From Gp7-AA6 sp036395755 (GTDB taxonomy: Bacteria > Acidobacteriota > Thermoanaerobaculia > UBA5066 > Gp7-AA6), in assembly GCA_036395755.1 (NCBI GenBank), contig DASWCZ010000062.1, positions 1 through 48,894 of the forward strand: a stretch of 48,894 bases of DNA. The letters are read 5' to 3'. The translations under genes and the position numbers were made by a program. Position 1 is the first letter of the stretch; every line of letters starts with the position of its first letter. Below, in pieces: positions 16,655 through 25,741 of the stretch. The notes below the pieces were generated by a model that saw nothing but the letters and a program-made list of their open reading frames with translations, searched no databases and was not told the DNA's origin.

Positions 16655-19227
16655 GCATCTCGACAGGAAGTCGCCTGGGTCCTTACGAGATCGTCTCGCC
16701 GCTTGGCGCGGGGGGGATGGGCGAGGTGTATCGGGCGAAGGATCCGCGCCTGGGACGCGACGTCGCGATCAAGGTCCTGCCGGCATCGTTCTCGAAGGAT
16801 CCCGATCGGTTGCGCCGTTTCGAGCACGAAGCGCGGGCGGCGGGAGTCCTGAATCATCCCAACATCACCGCGGTCTACGACATCGGCTCGCACGACGGCG
16901 CGCCGTATGTCGTCAGCGAGCTCCTCGAGGGCGACACGTTGCGCAGCCGTCTCGCGGCGGGGCCGCTCTCGCCGCGCAAGGCTCTGGACTACGCGATCCA
17001 GATCGCTCGGGGCCTCGCGGCCGCGCACGAGAAGGGGATCGTCCATCGGGACCTGAAGCCCGAGAACCTCTTCGTTACGAAGGATGGTCGGGTCAAGATC
17101 CTCGACTTCGGTTTGGCGAAGCTGAAGCAGCCGGAGCCCGGTACGGAGAAAGAGACCGAGCTTCCGACGGGGACGATCGGCACTGAGCCCGGCGTCGTTC
17201 TCGGGACGATGGGCTACATGTCGCCCGAGCAGGTGAGGGGTCAGCCTGCGGACCGTCGGTCGGATCTCTTCGCCTTCGGGGCGATCCTCTACGAGATGTT
17301 ATCGGGGCAGAGGGCGTTTCGGGGGGACACGGCGGCCGACACGATCACGGCGATTCTGACGAAGGAACCGCCGGACCTCTCGCAGACGAATCGCGAGATC
17401 CACCCCGGCCTCGATCGGATCGTTCGGCACTGTCTGGAGAAGAACCCGGAGGAGCGGTTCGAGTCGGCGCGCGACCTTGCCTTCGACCTCGAGGCGCTGT
17501 CGGGGATCTCGGCGCCGGCACCACTCCCGACGACGGTCGCTCCGGCCACTCGGAGGCTGAGACTGCTTCCGATTCTCGTCCCCGCGGCAGTTCTCATCGC
17601 CGCCGCAGGAGGTCTCATCACCGGTCGGCGAATGGGCCGGGATCTACCCGCGTTTCACCAACTCACGTTCCGCCGGGGAGAAATCCTGTCGGCTCGATTC
17701 GCGCCCGATGGCCGGACGATCCTCTATTCCGCGGCCTGGGAGGGAAATCCGATGGAGATTTTCACCGGGACCGTGGAAGCTCCGGAGTTCCGACCGTTCG
17801 GACTTGCCGGTTCCGAAATGCTGTCCGTCTCACGCTCGGGCGAGCTCGCGATCTCGCTCCGCCGGCGAATTACTGCGGGTTTCGTCCGCACGGGCACGCT
17901 CGCTCGCGTCAGTGCCGCGGGGGGACCGTCGCCCCGAGAGGTCCTCGAGGACGTCCACTGGGCGGATTGGTCGCCGGACGGTCAGAATCTGGCGATCGTC
18001 CGCGACGTCGGGCCGTTGAATCGGCTGGAATATCCGATCGGTACGGTGCTGTACGAGACGAGCGGCTGGATCAGTCACCCGCGCATTTCCCCACGCAGCG
18101 ACCGGGTCGCTTTCGTGGACCATCCGGTCAAGAACGACGACGGCGGGACTGTCACCGTCGTCGATCGCCGCGGAAACCGGAAAGCCCTCTCGCAGACTTT
18201 CGGGAGCGCCCAGGGGTTGGCCTGGTCTCCCTCGGGCGGTGAAATCTGGTTCACCGCCGCGGCGCTCGGCAACCGGGATCTCTACTCGGCGACGCTCTCG
18301 GGTCGCGAGACAATTCGCGCACGCGTCGCCGGGTCTCTCACGTTGCACGACATCTCGGCCGACGGTCGGGCTCTGATCACGCGTGAGACGATCCGAATCG
18401 GGACACTCGGCCTTTTTCCGGGCACCGAGAAAGAGCGCGAGCTGACCTGGCTCGACTGGTCGTTGGCGAGAGATCTCTCTTCCGACGGGCGCATGTTCCT
18501 CTTCGTCGAGGGCGGAGAAGGGGGAGGCGTCGGATACTCCATCTACCTTCGGAAGACGGACGGATCGCCGCCGATTCGACTCGGGGAAGGATCGGGCGAG
18601 ACTCTCTCCCCCGATGGGAAGTGGGTGTTGTCGATAATCCATCCCACTTCCGATGCCCAGCTGGTGGCCTACCCGACCGGCGCGGGAGAGATTCGGAAAA
18701 TTCCGCGCGACGGATTGACCGCACAGGTCGCGGGCTGGAGCCCGGATGGGAAACAGATCGTCTTCTCGGCGAACGAGCCCGAGCACGGCATCCGGATCTA
18801 CGTCCGTGATTTCGCCGGCGGGAAACCCCGTCCGGTGAGCCCCGAGGGTTACACGATGTTCCGTCGCACCATCTCTCCCGATGGCCGATTCGTCGTCGCC
18901 ACCGGTCCAGACCAAAAGATCTATCTCTATCCGCTGGCGGGCGGCGAGCCGACGCCGCTCCCGGGCTCGGCGCCCGGAGACTTCCCCACGCGATGGACCG
19001 CCGACGGTCGCGCCCTCTTCGTGTATCGCCGCGACCGGTTGCCGGTGCAGGTCGTACGGCTCGACGTCGCAACCGGCCGCAAAGAGCTCTGGAAAGAGCT
19101 GGTTCCGGCAGATTCGGCTGGTGTCACCGAGGTCGCGGCGGTGATTCCGACCTCCGATGGGCGCTCCTATGTGTATTCCTATATCCGACAGCTCTCAGAC
19201 CTCTACGTCGTCAATGGAGTGAAGTGA
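16651..19227 (+). CDS. Receptor-type Ser/Thr kinase with PD40 propeller (kinase 7, subfamily B)
   Basis: The protein has 858 residues. The GTG start (VSISTGSRLGPYEIV) overlaps the kinase 6 stop by GTGA and is preceded by GGGCGAGG. The kinase domain is almost the same as in kinases 8 and 9 (RAKDPRLGRDVAIKVLPASF, HRDLKPENLFVTKDGRVKIL). A transmembrane helix lies near 305-328. The sensor starts FHQLTFRRGEILSARFAPDG, has the DDGG..VVDRRG and ERELTWLDWS blocks, and ends DLYVVNGVK. Catalytic residues are intact. Confidence 0.94.
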   Translation: MSISTGSRLGPYEIVSPLGAGGMGEVYRAKDPRLGRDVAIKVLPASFSKDPDRLRRFEHEARAAGVLNHPNITAVYDIGSHDGAPYVVSELLEGDTLRSRLAAGPLSPRKALDYAIQIARGLAAAHEKGIVHRDLKPENLFVTKDGRVKILDFGLAKLKQPEPGTEKETELPTGTIGTEPGVVLGTMGYMSPEQVRGQPADRRSDLFAFGAILYEMLSGQRAFRGDTAADTITAILTKEPPDLSQTNREIHPGLDRIVRHCLEKNPEERFESARDLAFDLEALSGISAPAPLPTTVAPATRRLRLLPILVPAAVLIAAAGGLITGRRMGRDLPAFHQLTFRRGEILSARFAPDGRTILYSAAWEGNPMEIFTGTVEAPEFRPFGLAGSEMLSVSRSGELAISLRRRITAGFVRTGTLARVSAAGGPSPREVLEDVHWADWSPDGQNLAIVRDVGPLNRLEYPIGTVLYETSGWISHPRISPRSDRVAFVDHPVKNDDGGTVTVVDRRGNRKALSQTFGSAQGLAWSPSGGEIWFTAAALGNRDLYSATLSGRETIRARVAGSLTLHDISADGRALITRETIRIGTLGLFPGTEKERELTWLDWSLARDLSSDGRMFLFVEGGEGGGVGYSIYLRKTDGSPPIRLGEGSGETLSPDGKWVLSIIHPTSDAQLVAYPTGAGEIRKIPRDGLTAQVAGWSPDGKQIVFSANEPEHGIRIYVRDFAGGKPRPVSPEGYTMFRRTISPDGRFVVATGPDQKIYLYPLAGGEPTPLPGSAPGDFPTRWTADGRALFVYRRDRLPVQVVRLDVATGRKELWKELVPADSAGVTEVAAVIPTSDGRSYVYSYIRQLSDLYVVNGVK

Positions 19228-21806
19228 CGATCTCCACGGGCGCGCGGCTCGGTCCCTACGAGATCGTCGGCGCCCTCGGCGCCGGCGGGATGGGAGAGGT
19301 CTACCGCGCGAAGGATCCGCGGCTCGGCCGCGAGGTCGCGATCAAAGTGCTGCCGGCCTCGTTCTCGAAGGATCCCGATCGGCTCCGCCGTTTCGAGCAC
19401 GAGGCGCGCGCGGCGGGGGTGCTCAATCACCCGAACATCACCGCCGTTTACGACATCGGTTCTCACGATGGCGCGCCGTACGTGGTCACGGAGCTCCTCG
19501 AAGGCGAGACGCTGCGCAGCCGCCTCGCAGGGGGCGCCCTTTCCGCGCGCAAGGTGCTCGACTACGCGATCCAGATCGCTCGCGGCCTCTCCGCGGCGCA
19601 CGAGAAGGGCATCGTTCATCGGGACCTGAAGCCCGAGAACCTGTTCGTCACCAAAGACGGTCGGGTCAAGATCCTCGACTTCGGTCTGGCCAAGCTGAAG
19701 CAGCCGGAGGAGGGGACCGATAAGACCGATCTCGCCACGGCCACCGTCGGCACGGAGCCCGGCGTCGTGCTCGGTACGATGGGCTACATGTCTCCCGAGC
19801 AGGTGCGCGGCAAGCCCGCGGACTACCGCTCCGACATCTTCGCGTTCGGAGCGATCCTCTACGAGATGCTGTCGGGGAAGCGCGCCTTCCGCGGCGACAC
19901 GGCGGCGGACACGATGTCGGCGATCCTGACGAAAGAGCCGCCCGATCTGTCGGCAACCAACCGGGACGTCCACCCCGGGATCGACCGGATCGTGCGGCAT
20001 TGCCTCGAGAAGAATCCGGAGGAGCGTTTTCACTCCGCTCACGATCTCGCGTTCGACCTCGAGGCGCTGTCCGGAATCTCCGGACCGCGAACCGTGGCGG
20101 CCGGGCTCCCCGTGGCGAAGAGGCCCCCCCCATGGCTCGTTCCCGCCGTCGCAGCAGCAGTCATCGCCGCAGGGATCTCCGGATTCCTCGCTTACCGCTC
20201 CGGAAAGAAAGCCGGATACGTCCCTCCGCCTTCGTTCGTTCAACTAACGTTTCGACGCGGCGAGCTCGGCGGGTCCTATTTCGCTCCCGACGGTCAAACG
20301 ATCGTCTACTCGGCCGCCTGGGAAGGAAAGCCGATGGAGATCTTCGTCCGCCGGCCGGAGAGCCCCGAATCGCGTCCCTTCGGGCTTCAGGGTGAGGTTC
20401 TCGGGATGTCCCGGTCGGGCGAGCTCGCAGTCTCTCTGCAGCGGCGGTTGTACCAGGCGTGGGTCGGAATCGGCCGCCTCGGCCGCATTTCGATCGCCGG
20501 CGGCGCGCCGAGGGAGATCGTCGATGGCGTGCAGTGGGCGGACTGGTCGGCCGATGGAAAGGACTTCGCGGTCGTTCGCGACGTTGGAGCGCGAAACCGA
20601 CTCGAGTTCCCGATCGGTAAAGTCCTGTACGAGTCGACCGGATGGATCAGCCATCTGCGCGTTTCGCCCGGGGGGGATCGGATCGCGTTCGTCGACCATC
20701 CGGTGCCGCGCGACGACGGCGGCTCGATCGCCGTCGTCGACGCGAGCGGCAGGAAGACGACGCTCACGCCGGTTTACGCGAGCGCCCAGGGGCTCGCCTG
20801 GAGGCCCGATGGTCGCGAGCTCTGGTACACGGCGGCCGAGGGGGGATTCAATCGGGCGATTCGGGCGGTCAATCTTTCCGGATCGAGTCGCCTCGTTGGG
20901 CGGCTCCCTGGCGTCACCACGATCAAAGACATTTCGAGAGACGGTCGCGTCCTTATGGCAAACGAGACATATCGGCTGGAGATCCAGGGTCGCCGGCCGG
21001 GCGACGAGAAAGAGAGGGAGCTCTCGTGGCTCGATTTCTCGCTCGTGACCGATATCTCGCGCGACGGCAGCGCGATTCTGATAACCGAGTCCGGCGAGGG
21101 CGGAGGTCCCGGCTATTCGTCGTATCTGCGGAAGACCGACGGCTCGCCCGCCGTGCGGCTCGGCGAAGGAAGCTCACAAGGCTTTTCTCCAGACGGGCAG
21201 TGGGCGCTCTCGATCGTCCATCCGGTCACGGACGCGACGCTCGTCGCCTATCCCACGAGCGTGGGCGAGACGAAGACATTTCCGAAAGACGATCTGCAGG
21301 TGTTGCGTGCCGACTGGTTTCCGGACGGAAGGAGGATCCTTCTGACCGCGACGGAGCCGGGCAAAGGGAGTCGCCTCTTCATTCGCGACTTCTCAGGAGG
21401 AAAAGCGACACCGCTTTCGCCGGAGGGCTACCGTCATTTCGAGCGAGCGATCTCACCCGACGGCAAATCCGCCGCCGTGATGGGTCCGGACCGCAGAATC
21501 TATCTGTACCCGTTGGAGGGAGGAGAGCCGACGGCTCTTCCGGGACTCGCAGCCCAAGATCGTCCGGCGAGATTTGACAAGGACGGACGCTGGCTCTACG
21601 TCTACAACCTCGGCGAGATCACTCTTCGTGTGTTCCGCTACGAGATCGCGACCGGCCGAAAGGAGCCGTGGAAGGAATTGAAGCCGGCAGACTCCGCAGG
21701 GCTCTCCGCCATAAGCCGATTCGTCCCGACGCCGGACGGTCAGGCGTACGCCTACGGCTATCTCCGCAACCTTTCTCACCTCCAGATCGTGGACGGTTTG
21801 AAGTGA
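19224..21806 (+). CDS. Receptor-type Ser/Thr kinase with PD40 propeller (kinase 8, subfamily B)
   Basis: The protein has 860 residues from a GTG start overlapping the kinase 7 stop (GTGA), with GGAG just upstream. The kinase motifs are complete (K41, HRD 132-134, DFG 151-153, GYMSPEQVRGKPADYRSD). A transmembrane helix (WLVPAVAAAVIAAGISGFLA) lies near 304-325. The sensor opens FVQLTFRRGELGGSYFAPDG and includes KERELSWLDFS, ISPDGKSAAVMGPDRRIYLY and the ending LQIVDGLK. The kinase half is closer to its neighbours than the sensor half. Confidence 0.94.
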   Translation: MTISTGARLGPYEIVGALGAGGMGEVYRAKDPRLGREVAIKVLPASFSKDPDRLRRFEHEARAAGVLNHPNITAVYDIGSHDGAPYVVTELLEGETLRSRLAGGALSARKVLDYAIQIARGLSAAHEKGIVHRDLKPENLFVTKDGRVKILDFGLAKLKQPEEGTDKTDLATATVGTEPGVVLGTMGYMSPEQVRGKPADYRSDIFAFGAILYEMLSGKRAFRGDTAADTMSAILTKEPPDLSATNRDVHPGIDRIVRHCLEKNPEERFHSAHDLAFDLEALSGISGPRTVAAGLPVAKRPPPWLVPAVAAAVIAAGISGFLAYRSGKKAGYVPPPSFVQLTFRRGELGGSYFAPDGQTIVYSAAWEGKPMEIFVRRPESPESRPFGLQGEVLGMSRSGELAVSLQRRLYQAWVGIGRLGRISIAGGAPREIVDGVQWADWSADGKDFAVVRDVGARNRLEFPIGKVLYESTGWISHLRVSPGGDRIAFVDHPVPRDDGGSIAVVDASGRKTTLTPVYASAQGLAWRPDGRELWYTAAEGGFNRAIRAVNLSGSSRLVGRLPGVTTIKDISRDGRVLMANETYRLEIQGRRPGDEKERELSWLDFSLVTDISRDGSAILITESGEGGGPGYSSYLRKTDGSPAVRLGEGSSQGFSPDGQWALSIVHPVTDATLVAYPTSVGETKTFPKDDLQVLRADWFPDGRRILLTATEPGKGSRLFIRDFSGGKATPLSPEGYRHFERAISPDGKSAAVMGPDRRIYLYPLEGGEPTALPGLAAQDRPARFDKDGRWLYVYNLGEITLRVFRYEIATGRKEPWKELKPADSAGLSAISRFVPTPDGQAYAYGYLRNLSHLQIVDGLK

Positions 21807-24376
21807 CGCTCGCTTCCGGCTCCCGCCTCGGTCCTTACGAGATCGTCTCGCCGCTCGGCGCGGGCGGGATGGGGGAGGTTTATCGCGCGAAAGATCCGAG
21901 GCTCGGGCGCGACGTCGCAATCAAGGTCCTGCCGGCGTCTTTTTCGAAGGATCCGGATCGGTTGCGACGCTTCGAGCACGAAGCGCGCGCCGCGGGGGTT
22001 CTCAACCACCCCAACATCACGGCGGTCTACGACATTGGATCTCACGACGGAGCGCCGTACGTGGTCAGCGAGCTCCTCGAGGGCGAAACGCTTCGCGCTC
22101 GCCTGGCTGCCGGCCCGCTCTCTGCGCGGAAGGCACTGGACTATGCGATCCAGATCGCGCGCGGGCTCGCCGCCGCGCACGAGAAGGGGATCGTCCATCG
22201 AGACCTGAAGCCCGAGAACCTCTTCGCCACGAAAGACGGCCGCGTCAAGATCCTTGACTTCGGGCTGGCCAAGCTCAAGCAGCCGGAAGAAGCGTCGGAG
22301 AAGACCGACCTTCAGACGGCGACGGTCGGGACGGAGCCCGGCGTGGTGCTCGGAACGATGGGGTACATGTCGCCCGAGCAGGTTCGCGGAAAGCCGGCGG
22401 ACTACCGCTCGGACCTCTTCGCCTTCGGAGCAATCCTCTTCGAGATGCTCTCCGGTCAGCGAGCGTTCCGGGGCGACACGGCGGCCGACACGATGTCGGC
22501 GATCTTGACGAAGGAGCCGCCGGACCTCTCAGCAACCAATCGGGACGTCCATCCGGGCCTGGATCGGATCGTCCGACACTGCCTCGAGAAGAACCCCGAG
22601 GAGCGCTTTCACTCCGCGCACGACCTGGCTTTCGACCTGGAGGCGCTCTCGGGAGTTTCCGCCGCCGCCGCGCCAGTTCCCTCGATGGCGCCTCGGAAAC
22701 GACGCCGCGCTCTCGTCGCACTCGCGGCTGCAGCAGCAGTTGCCGCCGTGCTCGTCGCTGGAATCTTCATCGGTAAGAAGCTCGGCTTTCGACCTCCACC
22801 GTCCTTTCACCAGCTCACGTTCCGGCGAGGTGAAATCACTTCGGCGCGCTTTGCGCCGGACGGCCAGACGATCCTCTATGCCGCTGCGTGGGACGGGAAG
22901 CCGATCGAGATCTTCCTGAACCGCCGAGAGCGCCCCGAATCCCGCTCGTTCGGCCTGGCGGGCGCCGACGTCCTTTCCATTTCACGATCGGGAGAGATGG
23001 CCGTCTCGCTCGATCGGCACGTTTCCGGTCCCTTCATGCGAAGCGGGACCCTGGCGCAGCTTGGGGTCGCCGGTGGCGGCGCGCCGAGGCAGATCCTGGA
23101 AGACGTCCAGTGGGCCGACTGGTCTTCCGACAGCGGGAGCCTGGCGGTCGTGCGCGAAGTCGGCGCTCACCGACAGCTCGAATTTCCGATCGGGAAGATC
23201 CTGTATCGAACGGACGGCTGGATCAGCCACCCCCGGATATCGCCGAACGGGGAGCTCGTTGCATTCATCGACCACCCCGTGACCGGCGACGACGGGGGAA
23301 CGGCCGCCGTCATCGATCGCTCGGGAAAGAAGAAAACGCTGTCGGACCTTTTCGCGACCTCGTTCGGCCTGGCCTGGTCGCCCAAAGGCGATGAGGTCTG
23401 GTTCACCGCCGCGCCCTACGGCTTCAACCGCGGGGTGTATGCCGTGACCCTCTCGGCGCATCAGCGGCTGCTCTCGCGAGTCACCGGGAACCTCACGCTC
23501 CAGGACATTTCGCACGACGGCGTCGCTCTGGTCTCCCATGACGTTTTGCGGGCGGGAATCGTCGGCCTCGCTCCGGGCGAGGAGAAGGAGCGCGACCTGT
23601 CGTGGCTCGACTGGTCTCTGCTCCGATCTCTCTCTTCGGACGGAAAGTTCGTGTTCTTTGCCGAGTCCGGCGAGGGAGGGGGAAGCGGGTACTCGCTGTA
23701 CCTGCGTGGAACTGACGGAGCTCCCGCTGTTCGGCTCGGAGAGGGAGGGCCCGCCGCGCTGTCACCGGACGGGAAGTGGGCCTTGGGGATTCTCCGTCCC
23801 ACGACGGACGCCGAGCTCGTGGCGTATCCAACCGGAACCGGAGAGGCGAGGCGGCTTCCGATGGAGGGTCTCAAGGTCCAGGACGCGGATTGGACACCGG
23901 ACGGAAAGCGCATCTTGGTCCAAGCGACGGAGCCGGGACACGGCGTCCGTCTTTACATCCGGGATTTCGCAGGCGGCAAGGCGCGGGCGATCTCTCCAGA
24001 AGGCTACCGGCTCTTCGTCAACTGCGTCTCTCCCGACGCCAAGTCGATCGCCGTCCGCGGACCCGACGACCGGCTGTACCTCTATCCCATCGAGGGCGGC
24101 GAGCCGACGCCGCTTCCGGGACTGACGACGCTCGACCGGCCGGTGGCGTGGACGAGCGACCGCCGGCTCTACGTATTTCGACGCGAGGCCCCTGCCCGGG
24201 TCTATCGGTACGATCCCAGGACCGGACAGAAGGAGCTCTGGAAGGAGTTGATGCCCCGCGATTCCGCCGGCGTCTCCGAGATCGCGCGGGCCGTTCCCAC
24301 GCCTGACGGGAAGGCGTACGCCTACATCTACATCCGGACTCTGTCGGACCTCTACCTCGTCGAGGGATTGAAGTGA
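21803..24376 (+). CDS. Receptor-type Ser/Thr kinase with PD40 propeller (kinase 9, subfamily B)
   Basis: The protein has 857 residues, with a GTG start overlapping the kinase 8 stop (GTGA). Gly loop, K41, HRDLKPEN and DFG are intact. The residue after ENLF is A rather than V (FATKDGRVKIL), outside the catalytic motifs. A transmembrane helix lies near 303-324 (ALAAAAAVAAVLVAGIFIG). The sensor starts FHQLTFRRGEITSARFAPDG, has ERDLSWLDWS, and ends DLYLVEGLK. Its stop overlaps the start of a truncated tenth kinase. It is the last complete copy of the array. Confidence 0.94.
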   Translation: MTLASGSRLGPYEIVSPLGAGGMGEVYRAKDPRLGRDVAIKVLPASFSKDPDRLRRFEHEARAAGVLNHPNITAVYDIGSHDGAPYVVSELLEGETLRARLAAGPLSARKALDYAIQIARGLAAAHEKGIVHRDLKPENLFATKDGRVKILDFGLAKLKQPEEASEKTDLQTATVGTEPGVVLGTMGYMSPEQVRGKPADYRSDLFAFGAILFEMLSGQRAFRGDTAADTMSAILTKEPPDLSATNRDVHPGLDRIVRHCLEKNPEERFHSAHDLAFDLEALSGVSAAAAPVPSMAPRKRRRALVALAAAAAVAAVLVAGIFIGKKLGFRPPPSFHQLTFRRGEITSARFAPDGQTILYAAAWDGKPIEIFLNRRERPESRSFGLAGADVLSISRSGEMAVSLDRHVSGPFMRSGTLAQLGVAGGGAPRQILEDVQWADWSSDSGSLAVVREVGAHRQLEFPIGKILYRTDGWISHPRISPNGELVAFIDHPVTGDDGGTAAVIDRSGKKKTLSDLFATSFGLAWSPKGDEVWFTAAPYGFNRGVYAVTLSAHQRLLSRVTGNLTLQDISHDGVALVSHDVLRAGIVGLAPGEEKERDLSWLDWSLLRSLSSDGKFVFFAESGEGGGSGYSLYLRGTDGAPAVRLGEGGPAALSPDGKWALGILRPTTDAELVAYPTGTGEARRLPMEGLKVQDADWTPDGKRILVQATEPGHGVRLYIRDFAGGKARAISPEGYRLFVNCVSPDAKSIAVRGPDDRLYLYPIEGGEPTPLPGLTTLDRPVAWTSDRRLYVFRREAPARVYRYDPRTGQKELWKELMPRDSAGVSEIARAVPTPDGKAYAYIYIRTLSDLYLVEGLK

Positions 24377-24456
24377 CGCTTGCTTCCGGAAGTCGGCTCA
24401 GGTCCTGCGAGGTTCTCTCGCCGCTCAGTGCGGGGGGAATGGGCGAGGTGTACTAG
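24373..24456 (+). pseudogene. Stub of a tenth kinase gene (27 codons)
   Basis: A GTG overlapping the kinase 9 stop (GTGA) opens a 27-codon frame that stops at TAG. It begins VTLASGSRLRSCEVLSPLSA and ends GGMGEVY, which aligns with the first 27 residues of the other kinases up to the end of the glycine loop. G10P11Y12 has become RSC and the first loop glycine is Ser. All later kinase and sensor sequence is missing. It is a broken copy left by deletion or incomplete duplication. Its last codons also place GAGGTG (24445-24450) 8 nt before the GTG of the next gene. Confidence 0.85.
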
Positions 24457-24458
24457 GA

Positions 24459-24776
24459 GTGCCGGTTCCACCCCCGAAGAATGTCGTCGACGTCGGCAAA
24501 GAGCTCGTGATCGTCTGGGACGACGGCCGCGAGGATTACCTGCCGCTCGAGATGCTGCGGCGCAACTGTCCGTGTGCGATGTGCCGCGGCGAGCGAGATC
24601 TTCTCGGCAACGTGTACCGCGGCCCCAAGCGCCCGCTGACCGAGAGGTCGTTTCAACTGGTGTCTCACCGCCCGGTCGGTGGTTATGCCCTCCAGATCAA
24701 GTGGGCGGATGGCCACGATGACGGGATCTTCAGCTACGAGACTCTGCGGGGGTTTGGAGAGGAGACAGCGAAATAG
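24459..24776 (+). CDS. DUF971 (gamma-butyrobetaine hydroxylase N-terminal-like) protein
   Basis: The protein has 105 residues and a GTG start 2 nt after the kinase-stub stop. The sequence shows the DUF971/GBBH-like N-terminal pattern: LVIVWDDGREDYLPLEMLRR, then NCPCAMCRGER, then YALQIKWADGHDDGIFSYETLR. The CPCAMC cysteines suggest metal binding. In other bacteria the domain stands alone or is fused to Mrp/ApbC ATPases or to dioxygenases; no such partner is visible here. It is co-oriented with the kinase array and not separated from it by a terminator, so it may be the last gene of that transcript. Confidence 0.85.
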   Translation: MPVPPPKNVVDVGKELVIVWDDGREDYLPLEMLRRNCPCAMCRGERDLLGNVYRGPKRPLTERSFQLVSHRPVGGYALQIKWADGHDDGIFSYETLRGFGEETAK

Positions 24777-24816
24777 CGGCGTCATGCCCCTGCCATCCCG
24801 AGCGGTCGCTTTCCTC

Positions 24817-24893
24817 TGTCATCCCGAGCGAAGCGAGGGATCTCTCCCTCAAGAAGCGAGGGATTCCTCGTCGCTTCGCCTCTCGGAATGACA
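24817..24893. repeat. Dispersed inverted repeat, copy 1
   Basis: The left arm 24817-24838 (TGTCATCCCGAGCGAAGCGA) and the right arm 24866-24893 (ending CTCGGAATGACA) are imperfect inverted copies that can form a long hairpin. A related element lies at 44476-44624. Similar TGTCATTCCGAGCGAAGCGAG elements are familiar in several bacterial phyla. It lies between convergent transcription units (DUF971 gene and tRNA-Ser) and could act as a bidirectional terminator. Confidence 0.75.
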
Positions 24894-24924
24894 GGCGAGA
24901 AGGGTTTGGAATGGCGGAGGATGG

Positions 24925-25013
<89 letters not shown>

Positions 25014-25017
25014 GGGG

Positions 25018-25051
25018 GGCGGAAATGGTACCTCAGCGCTCCTTTTCCGCC
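25018..25051. repeat. Small inverted repeat between tRNA-Ser and sigma gene
   Basis: GGCGGAAA (25018-25025) and TTTCCGCC (25044-25051) form a perfect 8-bp inverted repeat with an 18-nt loop. It lies between two divergent units, so it is not placed as a terminator for either. It might be an operator or a chance repeat. Confidence 0.3.
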
Positions 25052-25057
25052 GCCGAC

Positions 25058-25063
25058 TAGAAT
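25058..25063 (+). promoter_or_regulatory. Candidate -10 element (TAGAAT) for the ECF sigma gene
   Basis: TAGAAT lies 42 nt before the sigma-factor ATG, in the only non-coding stretch upstream. No good -35 was seen at standard spacing. It matches the TANNAT hexamers found before other genes in this window. Confidence 0.3.
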
Positions 25064-25105
25064 GCTCTCCTTGAATCCTTTTCGTCGAATCGCGCGTCTT
25101 TCCCA

Positions 25106-25741
25106 ATGAAGCCCGACGGCCGCGCCGCGCAAGCGGAGCCGAGTGACCTCGATCTGGTTCGGGGAATCAAATCGGGCAATGAGGACGCATTCGAGCAAAT
25201 GGTCGAGCGCTATCACGCCAGGGTCTACTCACTCTCCTACGGCGTCCTTCGCAACGCGGAAGACGCGGAGGAGGCGACCCAGGACACCTTCCTGACCCTC
25301 TACCGCAAGATCGGGACGTTCGACGAATCGAAGAAGTTCTTTTCCTGGTTCTACCGCGTCGCCTTGAACCAGGCCTACAGTCGCGCGCGCCGGCGGCGCC
25401 CCACGACCGCGGTGCCGATCGAGGATTACCTGCCCCGGTTCTCCTCGGACGGGCACATCGCGTCGCCGGAGCTTCCCGACTGGAGCGCCTCGATCGAGGA
25501 CGGCGCGATCGCCCGGGAGCTGGCGGGGCGGGCGGGCGAGTTCATGGCCGATCTGCCTCCGGCATACCGGGACGTGATCTGGATGTACGACGTCGAGGAG
25601 ATGAGCAGCTCGGACATCGCGGAAACGCTCGAAATCTCGATTCCCGCACTCAAATCGAGGCTCCACCGCGCCCGCCTCTACGTCCGCCAGCGGTTAGCGG
25701 AAATCTCGCAGGCGCCCGCGCCGGAAGAGGTGTCCCGATGA
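25106..25741 (+). CDS. ECF-type RNA polymerase sigma-70 factor (RpoE-like)
   Basis: The protein has 211 residues. Region 2 spans roughly 17-95 (LVRGIKSGNEDAFEQMVERY, EDAEEATQDTFLTLYRKI, FFSWFYRVALNQAYSRARRR). Region 4 spans roughly 145-198 (LPPAYRDVIWMYDVEEMSSS, DIAETLEISIPALKSRLHRA), with the helix-turn-helix that contacts the -35. There is no region 1 or 3, as expected for ECF factors. It overlaps the zinc-binding anti-sigma gene by ATGA. By family knowledge it directs transcription of a stress or envelope regulon when released; the signal is unknown. Confidence 0.93.
   Translation: MKPDGRAAQAEPSDLDLVRGIKSGNEDAFEQMVERYHARVYSLSYGVLRNAEDAEEATQDTFLTLYRKIGTFDESKKFFSWFYRVALNQAYSRARRRRPTTAVPIEDYLPRFSSDGHIASPELPDWSASIEDGAIARELAGRAGEFMADLPPAYRDVIWMYDVEEMSSSDIAETLEISIPALKSRLHRARLYVRQRLAEISQAPAPEEVSR

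Noticed and set aside
2..24456. Kinase array as a CRISPR or satellite-type repeat
   Set aside because: The repeated unit is a complete coding gene of about 2.6 kb with intact catalytic motifs; there are no short spaced direct repeats.
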